Positions 52,972-61,093 of a DNA stretch of 64,000 nucleotides are shown piece by piece. The notes beneath the pieces were generated by a model that saw only the letters and a list, made by a program, of their open reading frames with translations, was not told the origin of the DNA and did no database searches. The DNA comes from JALORV01 sp963791235. GTDB taxonomy: Bacteria; Pseudomonadota; Gammaproteobacteria; Burkholderiales; Burkholderiaceae_F. The first letter of the stretch is position 1. Each line of letters opens with the position of its first letter. The stretch is taken from assembly GCA_963791235.1 (NCBI GenBank), contig CAWBRW010000008.1:1-64000 (forward strand), written 5' to 3'. The position numbers and the translations under genes were made by a program.

Positions 52972-55053
52972 CTAACGCGTCTGCTCGACCTCGACCAGGC
53001 AGTCGTAGAAGGTCGGCGCGCGGCCGATGTCGGTCAGCGCCGGGCTCGTCACCTCGTTGGCATTACGACCGTCGGCGGCCAGTTTCTTCCACCAGATCGA
53101 CAACGCCACCACACAACCGCGGCGCGCGCGGTCGCTGACACTGGCGCGGAGCCGGAGCGAACCGCGGTCATTGAACACACGCACGGTGTCACCGTCGCCG
53201 ATGACGCGCGCCGCCGCGTCGTCGGGATGGATCTCGAGTGTTGGCTCGCCTTCGGTCGCGCGCAGGCTGGTGACGTTGACGAACGTGGAGTTGAGGAAGT
53301 TGCGTGCCGGCGGCGAGATCAGCGCCAGCGGATAGCGCGCGGCGAGCGCCGGATTCGAGATCGGCCCTTCATTGGGCGCCACGTACGCCGGCAGCGGATC
53401 GACCCCGAGCCGCGCCAGTGTTTCGGAGAAGAACTCGCACTTGCCCGATGGCGTCGGGAACCGGCCTGCGGCGAATGGCGCGTGCGTGTCGGGCAGGTCG
53501 AGCCGCTCCCAGCCCGCCCGCTTCAGCCGCGGCCAGTCGAACTTCGCGGTCGGCCCGAGCGGCGCAAAGGCCTGCGCAGCCAGCTCGTCGTCCGACTCGC
53601 GGAAGGCCGGCTCGGTGTATTCCATCTTCGCCGCCAGTCGACGGAAGATCTCGCTGTTCGGCAGGGCTTCGCCAAGCGGCTCGATCGCCGGGTTGTTCGC
53701 CAGCAGGTAGAGGTGCCCGTACGACTTGTGCACGTCGACGTGCTCGAGCTGCGTCGTCGCCGGCAGCACGAAGTCGGCATAGTCGGCCGTATCGGTCTGG
53801 AACTGCTCGAGCACGACGGTGAGCAGGTCCTCGCGCGCGAAGCCCGCCGCCACCTCGCGCGACTGCGGCGCCACCGCGACCGGGTTGCTGTTGTAGACGA
53901 TCAACGCATCGATCGGAGGATCCGCGTGCAGCAGGTCGTGGCCGATCGTCGACATGTTGATCGTGCGCGGCGAACGGCCCGCGAGCAGATCGGGTCGGTA
54001 GAGGCGCGCCGCATCGACCGGATAGTTGCCGCTGGTGGACAGCAACACCCCGCCAGCAGGATGGCGCCAATGCCCGGCGAGTGCCGGCAGGCAGGCGACG
54101 GCGCGCACCGCATTGCCGCCGCCGGCGGCGCGCTGCATGCCGTAATTGAGCCGGATGGCGGCCGGCCGGATTTCCCAGTAGTCGCGCGCAAACTGCTCCA
54201 CCTCGCCCGCCGTGATGCCGCAGGTCGCAGCGACCCGTCGCGGATCGAACTGGCGTGCACGTTCCGCCAGCGCATCGAAGCCCAGCGTGTAGCGCTCGAT
54301 GTAGTCACGGTCGAGCCAGCCTTCGCGGATCAGCACGTGCATCACGCCGAGCGCGAACGCGCCGTCGGTGCCGGGCAGCAGCGCGATGTGCTGGTGGCAC
54401 TTTTCCGCGGTGAGCGAGCGGTACGGGTCGATCGCGATCAGCTTCGCGCCGCGGCGCTTGGCCTCCTGCGCGCGGCTCCACAGGTGCAGGTTCGAAGCGA
54501 TCGCGTTCGTGCCCCAGAACACAATCAGCTTCGCATTCTGGAACTGCTCGATGTCGGTGCCGTCGCGCGTGCCGAGGGTCGCCACCAGCGCCTCACCGCC
54601 TGCGGTCGCGCAGATCGTTCGATCGAGAAAGCTTGTCCCGAGCTTGTGGAAGAACCGACTCGCCATCGCTTCGCCCTGCACCATGCCCATCGTGCCGGCG
54701 TAGCTGTAGGGGACGATGCGCTGCGGATCGACCGCGGCAATGGTCTTCAGCCGGGCGGCAATTTCATCGAGGGCCTCGTCCCAGCCGACGCGCTCGAATC
54801 GACCCTCACCCTTGCGCCCGACGCGCTTCAGCGGATGCAGCAGCCGATCCGGGTGGTAGGTCCGCTCGAGGTAGCGACTGACCTTGGTGCAGAGCGTGCC
54901 GGCCGTGGTCGGATGCGACGGGTCGCCGGCGACCTTGACGGCCACGCGCTTGCCGTTGTCCTTTCGGACTGTCACCAGCATCGCGCAGGTATCCGGGCAG
55001 TCGTGCGGGCACGCGGCGCGCACGACCTCCATGCCAGGATCCGCCTCGGCCAT
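52972..55053 (-). CDS. Molybdopterin oxidoreductase (DMSO reductase family) catalytic subunit
   Basis: A 693-residue enzyme. The N-terminal [4Fe-4S] site has Cys15, Cys19, Cys23 and Cys55 (CPHDCPDTC...LCTKVS). Molybdopterin-binding stretches follow (FWGTNAIASNLHLW, LPGTDGAFALGVMHVLI) and a C-terminal molydopterin dinucleotide-binding domain begins near residue 570. There is no Tat signal, so it is cytoplasmic. The TICATAGGEA loop marks the branch. Partner subunits are absent, and the substrate is unknown. It begins 2 bases after the argE-like gene. Confidence 0.9.
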   Translation of the reverse strand: MAEADPGMEVVRAACPHDCPDTCAMLVTVRKDNGKRVAVKVAGDPSHPTTAGTLCTKVSRYLERTYHPDRLLHPLKRVGRKGEGRFERVGWDEALDEIAARLKTIAAVDPQRIVPYSYAGTMGMVQGEAMASRFFHKLGTSFLDRTICATAGGEALVATLGTRDGTDIEQFQNAKLIVFWGTNAIASNLHLWSRAQEAKRRGAKLIAIDPYRSLTAEKCHQHIALLPGTDGAFALGVMHVLIREGWLDRDYIERYTLGFDALAERARQFDPRRVAATCGITAGEVEQFARDYWEIRPAAIRLNYGMQRAAGGGNAVRAVACLPALAGHWRHPAGGVLLSTSGNYPVDAARLYRPDLLAGRSPRTINMSTIGHDLLHADPPIDALIVYNSNPVAVAPQSREVAAGFAREDLLTVVLEQFQTDTADYADFVLPATTQLEHVDVHKSYGHLYLLANNPAIEPLGEALPNSEIFRRLAAKMEYTEPAFRESDDELAAQAFAPLGPTAKFDWPRLKRAGWERLDLPDTHAPFAAGRFPTPSGKCEFFSETLARLGVDPLPAYVAPNEGPISNPALAARYPLALISPPARNFLNSTFVNVTSLRATEGEPTLEIHPDDAAARVIGDGDTVRVFNDRGSLRLRASVSDRARRGCVVALSIWWKKLAADGRNANEVTSPALTDIGRAPTFYDCLVEVEQTR

Positions 55054-55055
55054 GG

Positions 55056-56267
55056 TCAGACTCCGGGCGGACGGCTGGCGATCAGCCGCCCGAAGAACTG
55101 TTCGCAGGCCGCGACCTGCTCGAGCGTGATGAACTCGTTCGGCTTGTGCGCCTGGTCGATCGATCCCGGGCCCAGCACCACCGTCGGGATGCCGGCTCTC
55201 TGGAACAGGCTCGCCTCGGTAGCGAAGCTGACGGCGCCGGTGCCGAGCCGCGCGGTCTGTGCCAGTTCCATCGCCCAGCGAACCACCGGCGCATCGGGCT
55301 CGATGCCGAACGCTGGCAGATCGAGCCCCATCTCAAAGGCAATGTCGGATTCTGGCGCGACGGCCTGCATCCGTGGCAGCAGCTCCCGGCGCGCGTAGTC
55401 GAGGATCGGCTGCGTCATCGAATCATGCGAAGTCGCCGGGATGTTGCGCATCTCGAAGTCGAACACGCAGTCGCGCGGCACCACGTTGCTGGCAATGCCG
55501 CCGTGGATCACGCCGGTTTGCAGCGTCGAATGCGGCACGGTGAAGCGCGCATCGCGCGGCTCGTCACGCGCCTGGCGGTCCGCCAGGTCGCGGATGTAGG
55601 CGATGAGCCGTGCCGCGTACTCAATCGCGTTGACGGCGGTCGGCGTCAGTGATGAATGCGCTTCGCGCCCGCGCACGCGGCAGCAGAAATCACGCTTGCC
55701 CTTGTGCGCGACGATCGCCTGCATGTCGGTCGGCTCTCCAATGATGCAGCCCGCCGGGCGGATGCCGCGGTCGGTGAGATCGGCCACCAGACCGCGCACG
55801 CCGAGAAAGGTCGTTTCTTCGTCGTAGGTCAGTGCCAGGTGCACTGGCATCGTCTGCTGCGCCGCCAGGAACCGCGGCGCCCACGCCAGCGCGATGGCGA
55901 TGAAGCCCTTCATGTCGGCCGCGCCGCGGCCGTGGATACGACCCTCGGCGTGGTGTGCTCTGAACGGGTCACTGGCCCAGTCCTGCCCATCCACCGGCAC
56001 GGTGTCGGTGTGGCCCCCCAGAACGATGCCGGAGGTGCGCAACGCGTCCGGATCATCGGCCAGCGTGACGAACAGGCTCGCCTTCTTCCGCGAGGCGTCG
56101 TACACGAGATGCGGCTGCGTGCCGAGCCGCGCGAGATGATCGCGCGCGAACTCGATCAGCCCCAGGTTGGAGTCGCGGCTGACGGTCGGAAACGCGATCA
56201 GCCGATCGATCATCTCGAGGGCAGCGGGGGAAGGCGTAATCGCGTCGGTGGCGAGCGGCTTGTTCAC
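55056..56267 (-). CDS. argE: Acetylornithine deacetylase (M20 family)
   Basis: A 403-residue di-zinc hydrolase that releases ornithine from N-acetylornithine in arginine synthesis. Metal-site motifs are GGHTDTVPVDGQDW and GRGAADMKGFIA, and the general base is in LTYDEETTFLGVRG. The dimerisation domain is central, and AHKPNEFI near the end contains the last zinc His. Related M20 deacylases look alike, so the substrate is likely but not certain. Confidence 0.88.
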   Translation of the reverse strand: MNKPLATDAITPSPAALEMIDRLIAFPTVSRDSNLGLIEFARDHLARLGTQPHLVYDASRKKASLFVTLADDPDALRTSGIVLGGHTDTVPVDGQDWASDPFRAHHAEGRIHGRGAADMKGFIAIALAWAPRFLAAQQTMPVHLALTYDEETTFLGVRGLVADLTDRGIRPAGCIIGEPTDMQAIVAHKGKRDFCCRVRGREAHSSLTPTAVNAIEYAARLIAYIRDLADRQARDEPRDARFTVPHSTLQTGVIHGGIASNVVPRDCVFDFEMRNIPATSHDSMTQPILDYARRELLPRMQAVAPESDIAFEMGLDLPAFGIEPDAPVVRWAMELAQTARLGTGAVSFATEASLFQRAGIPTVVLGPGSIDQAHKPNEFITLEQVAACEQFFGRLIASRPPGV

Positions 56268-56356
56268 GGTGTGTGCGTCCCGGCAGTAGGCGAATCGATT
56301 GTAGTGCGGAGCCTCGCGCGCTTCAGTAGCATCCCCTTTCCGACCCGAGGTATCCG

Positions 56357-57547
56357 ATGCAACTGATCGACCGAGTGGTGCAGTTCCGTAGCGAGATCCA
56401 GCAGCTCCGCCGCGACATCCACGCCCATCCCGAGCTGCGCTTCGAGGAGAACCGCACCAGCGACCTGGTGGCGCGCAAGCTCGCCGACTGGGGCATCGAA
56501 GTTCACCGGGGCCTGGGGGGGACCGGCGTCGTGGGCAGCCTCCGACACGGCACGTCGGGCCGCTCGATCGGCCTGCGCGCCGACATGGACGCGCTGCCGA
56601 TCCAGGAACTCAACGAGTTCGCACATCGGTCGCAGCACGCGGGCAAGATGCATGCGTGCGGCCATGACGGTCATACCGCGATGCTGCTCGCCGCCGCGCG
56701 TTACCTCGCCGAGGCCAGGCCGTTCGACGGCACCGTGCACCTGATCTTCCAGCCGGCCGAGGAAGGCGGCGCGGGCGCGCAGCGCATGATCGACGACGGC
56801 CTGTTCGAGCGCTTCGCCTGCGACGCCGTGTTCGGCATGCACAACTGGCCGAACCTGAAGGTCGGCCAGTTTGGTGTGGCGCCAGGCCCGGCGATGGCGT
56901 CGAGCAACGAGTTCGAGATCCGCATCACCGGCAAAGGGGCGCATGCAGCGATGCCACACCTGGGCATCGACCCGGTGTTCGTCGCGGTGCAAATCGTCAA
57001 CGGCCTGCAGGCTATCGTCACGCGCGTGAAGAAGCCGATCGACTCCGCCGTGCTTTCGGTAACGATGATCCATGCCGGCGAAGCGACCAACGTCGTGCCC
57101 GAGACCGCCCGCATCGCCGGCACCGTGCGCACCTTCAACGACGCGGTGACGGCGCAGATCGAGGAACACATGCGCCGCATCGTGCAGATGACCGCCGCGG
57201 CCTACGGCGCGGAGTCGCATGTGGACTTCCACTGGAACTATCCGCCGACGGTGAATCACGCCGCCGAGGCCGACTTCGCCGCCACCGTCATGGACGACAT
57301 CGTCGGCCGCGACAACGTCGTGCGCGGGCTCGAACCGACGATGGGATCGGAGGACTTTGCCTTCATGCTGAAGGTGCGGCCCGGCGCCTATGTGTTCATC
57401 GGCAATGGCGAAGGCGCGCACCGCGCCAGCGGCCACGGCCTCGGCCCCTGCATGCTCCATAACCCGAGCTACGACTTCAACGACGAGCTGATCCCGCTCG
57501 GCGCGACCTACTGGATCCGGCTCGTCGAGAAGTACCTCGGGCGCTAG
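56357..57547 (+). CDS. M20 family amidohydrolase (hippurate hydrolase-like)
   Basis: A 396-residue amidohydrolase. It has HAHPELRFEE, GLRADMDALPIQE, MHACGHDGHTAMLL (zinc ligands), QPAEEGGAGAQRMI (base), GKGAHAAMPHLGIDPV and MGSEDFAFML. This is the hippurate/N-acyl-amino-acid hydrolase (AbgB/HipO) group rather than ArgE. It is divergent from argE with 89 bases between. The acyl-amino acid substrate is unknown. Confidence 0.93.
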   Translation: MQLIDRVVQFRSEIQQLRRDIHAHPELRFEENRTSDLVARKLADWGIEVHRGLGGTGVVGSLRHGTSGRSIGLRADMDALPIQELNEFAHRSQHAGKMHACGHDGHTAMLLAAARYLAEARPFDGTVHLIFQPAEEGGAGAQRMIDDGLFERFACDAVFGMHNWPNLKVGQFGVAPGPAMASSNEFEIRITGKGAHAAMPHLGIDPVFVAVQIVNGLQAIVTRVKKPIDSAVLSVTMIHAGEATNVVPETARIAGTVRTFNDAVTAQIEEHMRRIVQMTAAAYGAESHVDFHWNYPPTVNHAAEADFAATVMDDIVGRDNVVRGLEPTMGSEDFAFMLKVRPGAYVFIGNGEGAHRASGHGLGPCMLHNPSYDFNDELIPLGATYWIRLVEKYLGR

Positions 57548-57560
57548 GCCGGATGACACG

Positions 57561-58343
57561 ATGGCCGGCGGCCGGCGCACAGCGTGGTCTTGGCTGACCG
57601 GTCTGTGGTTCGCGGCCGTTGCCGGTGGCGCCAGCGCCGCACTGACCGAGCGCATCGAAGCCGTGTCGTTGCAGGGGACACTGCAGCGGGTCCTGGTGGC
57701 GCATGACGATGCCCAGCCCGTCACGCGGGTGCTGATCGTATTTCCCGGCGGCGGCGGCGAGCTGGGCCTCGCCAATGGTCCTCCCGCCCCGCCCGGGCCA
57801 GGCACCGGCTACGTCGTTTCGGTACGGCGCGAGCTGGCGCGGCCCGGCACCGCGGTCGTGCTGGTCGACTCACCCGCCCGGCAACCGCAGATGCCGCTCG
57901 CCTATCGCGAGAGCGCGGAGTACCGGGCGCTGTTGAAGCAGCTGGTCGAACATCTCCGCACGCGCTTCGCCGGCGCTCAGCTCTATGCATTCGGGTACAG
58001 CAACGGCGCCGTCTCGGCACTGGTGGCCGCGCGCGAGCCCGGTGTTGCCGGGGTCATCCTGGTGGGTGGCGTCTTCCTTCGCTATGCCGACCTGGCGGCG
58101 TTCGCTGTCGAGGTGCCGATGCTGGTGATCCACCACGAGGCGGATCGCTGCATCCGGCCGGACTTCGATGAGTCGTTCCGACTCCGCCTGCGTCCGACGC
58201 TGGTGCGCTCGATCGCGCAGGCCTATGGGCCCACGCCGTGCGGCCCACTCAGTGCCCACCAGTTCTTCGGTCAGGAGGGCGCGGTGGCTGACGCGATCCA
58301 TGGATGGCTGCTGACCGGGCGCGCGGCGTCGCGCATCCGCTGA
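57561..58343 (+). CDS. Exported alpha/beta hydrolase
   Basis: A 260-residue protein with a signal peptide (1-26). It has an FPGGGGE oxyanion segment, a GYSNGA nucleophile elbow with Ser, VIHHEADRC with the acidic residue and SAHQFFG with the His. It is 14 bases downstream of the amidohydrolase gene. No close family name is obvious. Its 3' end overlaps the convergent DUF2306 frame. Confidence 0.78.
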   Translation: MAGGRRTAWSWLTGLWFAAVAGGASAALTERIEAVSLQGTLQRVLVAHDDAQPVTRVLIVFPGGGGELGLANGPPAPPGPGTGYVVSVRRELARPGTAVVLVDSPARQPQMPLAYRESAEYRALLKQLVEHLRTRFAGAQLYAFGYSNGAVSALVAAREPGVAGVILVGGVFLRYADLAAFAVEVPMLVIHHEADRCIRPDFDESFRLRLRPTLVRSIAQAYGPTPCGPLSAHQFFGQEGAVADAIHGWLLTGRAASRIR

Positions 58344-59061
58344 ACCAGCGACACGGCCGATCGACGATCCGCTGGTTCGCTCGACGATGGATTGGGAGGG
58401 TTAGAGGCCGCGCCTGCGACTGCGCCAGCGCAGCTCTCGCATGTCCGGCCGTGCGGCCGAGCAGCACTTCGGCGAAGAGCGCGTTCGGCACCCAGCACAG
58501 CCAGGCGATGGCCGGATACGCGAGGTCGAAAGGCATTCCCGCAGCTACGGACGCCGGCAGCCACAGACGCAGCGTCACTGCCGCGAACGTCAGTGCAAAG
58601 TTGCGCACCATCCAACGTCGATGCGATGCGAGATCGCGTGCGCGGATCGCCAGATAGGCACGTGCTCCGGTGTAAAGCCAGACGATCGCAAGGCACCCGA
58701 ATCCGAGTTGCGACACCTGCCCGCCGAACGCGTGAAACGCCATGACGAATCCGGCGACGCCGCCAACCAGCACGCCCAGGCCCAGGTAAGTCCGCCCCAG
58801 CCACCGATGGAGCCCGGGCCGGGCGCTACGCAGACGAACCGAGAACTGGATCGGCCCGAGCAGCAGGGCAACCGCCGAGGCGAAGACGTGGGTGTAGATC
58901 GCACCCCGGTGCGCTTCGAATCCGGCGCGCATGTCCGGATGCACGACAGTGCCCAGCGCGAACACGCTGTACGCAACCACGGCGTAGGCCACGACACCGA
59001 GCGAAAGCACCAGGATCATCACCTGACCGGCAGAGCGCATCGCGTTCGACATGCGATTCAT
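58249..59061 (-). CDS. DUF2306 family membrane protein
   Basis: A protein of 270 residues or fewer with seven hydrophobic helices. The family motifs are AHRGAIYTHVFASAVALLLGPIQF, GLHRWLGRTYLG and ASHRRWMVRNFALTFAAVTLR, with His residues in helices as in related cytochrome-b-like proteins. The last 50 residues are low-complexity and lie antisense to the neighbouring hydrolase, so the natural end may be earlier or a frameshift may hide it. GGAAG precedes the ATG. Confidence 0.78.
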   Translation of the reverse strand: MNRMSNAMRSAGQVMILVLSLGVVAYAVVAYSVFALGTVVHPDMRAGFEAHRGAIYTHVFASAVALLLGPIQFSVRLRSARPGLHRWLGRTYLGLGVLVGGVAGFVMAFHAFGGQVSQLGFGCLAIVWLYTGARAYLAIRARDLASHRRWMVRNFALTFAAVTLRLWLPASVAAGMPFDLAYPAIAWLCWVPNALFAEVLLGRTAGHARAALAQSQARPLTLPIHRRANQRIVDRPCRWFSGCATPRARSAAIHGSRQPPRPPDRRTGGH

Positions 59062-59300
59062 GGTTACTTCCGCGCGTTCGGCGTGGGCCACGCGTTTGGC
59101 GGCATCGGTGGAGGAAGAGCGTGCACTAACTCGATATTGGCGCGAGGTACACCGTTTGCGCAAGCGCAGCACGGAAGACGCGCTTGGTGCGATCGACGCT
59201 CCGCATCCGGTGGTCCGCTAATCCGTATGCCGGAGGGTATCGCCAGGCCGCGCCGACTACGCTGGACGTCACTGTTTCCGCTTCTTCACCTGCGCCTGCC

Positions 59301-59822
59301 ATGACTCTTCTGCGATGCCGCGCCCTGCTGGTCGTTCTCGCGACCGCGCTGTCCGGCTGCGCAACGCTGACCGGCGAGGCGACCCAGAAGGTCAGCATCC
59401 AGACCGTCGACAAGGAGGGCCGCGTGGTGGACGGCATGAGCTGCCGCGCCAGTAACGCCTCGGCGGACTATGTCGGCGTGACGCCGATGTTCGACACGAA
59501 GGTTCGGCGTTCGTCGTCGGCGCTGGTGGTCGAATGCCGGCGTGATGGCCTGCCGCTGACGCGTGGCGTGGTGGTCTCGCGCGGAGTGAACATGCAGCCG
59601 GTGCAGCTGCTGCTGCCGGGCGGGACCAGCATGATGGCGATCGATCACATCTCGGGCTACATGTATTCCTATCCGCGCTGGATACGGCTGCAGGTCGGCA
59701 CCGACATGGTGTTCGACCGCCGCGACGAGAAGGACCGCGGTCCGACGCCAGGCCTCATTACGCGCCAGTTCGACGACTTCGTCCGCTTTGCCGCGGGCGT
59801 TCCGCAGACGCGCGCCGACTAG
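59301..59822 (+). CDS. Putative lipoprotein
   Basis: A 173-residue protein with a lipoprotein signal (LSGC, Cys at about 20, preceded by a hydrophobic stretch). The mature part is mostly beta (KVSIQTVDKEG, SALVVECRRDG) and ends with a short amphipathic region. It resembles small OM lipoproteins of unknown role. It converges with the efflux adaptor gene. Confidence 0.72.
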   Translation: MTLLRCRALLVVLATALSGCATLTGEATQKVSIQTVDKEGRVVDGMSCRASNASADYVGVTPMFDTKVRRSSSALVVECRRDGLPLTRGVVVSRGVNMQPVQLLLPGGTSMMAIDHISGYMYSYPRWIRLQVGTDMVFDRRDEKDRGPTPGLITRQFDDFVRFAAGVPQTRAD

Positions 59823-59851
59823 CGCGGTGCACCGGCGCAATCAGTCCGCGC

Positions 59852-61054
59852 TCAGTTGCCGCGCGCGACCTGGATCCGACTCCCGTCCCGCAGACTGTCA
59901 CTCGGGTACACGACAACCCGGTCACCCGGTGCCAACCCCTCTTCGACCCAGGCCTCCTGGGCATTGCGACCGCCGATCCTGAGCGTCTTCACCGTGACGC
60001 GGTCGCCCTCCAGCACAAAGGCAGCCCAGTCGTCACCGCGACGGAACAGCGCCGCCACCGGAACGACCGTGACGTCCATGCGCGCCACCAGGACGATGCG
60101 CACGTCGACACGATAGCCATCGCCGAGCCCCTGCAATGACGCCGGCGTGCCGTCGAAGTCGATGACAACGTTGACGCGCTGCTCCTCGACACCGAGCGCG
60201 GAAACCTTGGTGAACGCCGCTGGCTCGACACGCCGCACGCGCCCCGGCAGCACCCGGCCGGAGCCGGCGTCGATGCGTACCGGCGCGCCGGCGGCGATCT
60301 GCGTCGCTTCGGTCGACAGCACGTCGACCACCACCTCCAGGTCCTCGGCATTGGCCACCTCGACCAGGGGCGTGCCGATCGTGACCGCGGCTTCGCTCTC
60401 CTGCAGTACGCGCAGCACACGCCCATCGACAGGTGAAGTGATGGACCAGGACGACTCCGGCCGTCGTACCGCCGCGCCTTCCTGTGCGCGCATCAGCGCG
60501 GCGCGGGCCTGCGCCAGGTCGTGCGTGGCGCCATCGAGTGCAAAGTGCGCCGCCTCGAGCGACTTGGCCTGCACCCGCACTGCCAGTTCAGCCTGATCCA
60601 GGGCCGAGGGCGACAGGAAGCCTTCGCCCTGCAGCTTCTTCAGCCGCGTCAGGTCGATGCGGGCCTTTTCGAGTGCCGCTTCTTCACGTGCCACGTTGGC
60701 GCGGTTCTGGTCAACCGCGGCGCTTGCGCCACCGACGCGCTCGTTCAGTTCGCGGTGCGAGCGCGCGTCGATCATCGCCGGCGCCGAAGGCCACAGCACG
60801 GCAACGACGGCGCCGGCCTTGACCGTATCGCCGACCTTCAGTTGCACCCGCGCCAGCCTTCCCGACAGCGGAGCCGACACCACATAGCGGTCACGCACGC
60901 GGGTCTTGCCGTCGTCCTCGACCACCCGTTCGAACAGGCCGGTACGCACCTCGGCCGCTTCAACCCTGATCGGCTGCGGACGAAAGGCCCAGACCAGTAC
61001 GGCCGCCAGCACCAGTACTGCGAGGGTTATCCCGATCCAGTGTTTGCGTCTCAT
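59852..61054 (-). CDS. HlyD-family periplasmic adaptor
   Basis: A 400-residue protein with an N-terminal membrane anchor (8-24), a lipoyl half-motif (VSAPLSGRLARVQLKVGDTVKAGAVVAVL), a helical hairpin (about 105-185), the second lipoyl half (SWSITSPVDGRVLRVL) and beta-barrel/proximal domains. It links an inner-membrane transporter to the cell exterior. It is last of three genes with an FtsX-type permease and an ATPase, so it is probably an ABC-type tripartite exporter. Confidence 0.92.
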   Translation of the reverse strand: MRRKHWIGITLAVLVLAAVLVWAFRPQPIRVEAAEVRTGLFERVVEDDGKTRVRDRYVVSAPLSGRLARVQLKVGDTVKAGAVVAVLWPSAPAMIDARSHRELNERVGGASAAVDQNRANVAREEAALEKARIDLTRLKKLQGEGFLSPSALDQAELAVRVQAKSLEAAHFALDGATHDLAQARAALMRAQEGAAVRRPESSWSITSPVDGRVLRVLQESEAAVTIGTPLVEVANAEDLEVVVDVLSTEATQIAAGAPVRIDAGSGRVLPGRVRRVEPAAFTKVSALGVEEQRVNVVIDFDGTPASLQGLGDGYRVDVRIVLVARMDVTVVPVAALFRRGDDWAAFVLEGDRVTVKTLRIGGRNAQEAWVEEGLAPGDRVVVYPSDSLRDGSRIQVARGN

Positions 61055-61093
61055 GCATCCCCTCGCAGAACTCCTGATTTCATGTCGCTCATC

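Noticed and set aside
52846..55398. An 850-codon open frame on the plus strand
   Set aside because: It is antisense to the molybdopterin oxidoreductase, whose Fe-S and cofactor motifs are intact, and has no recognisable domain or ribosome site.
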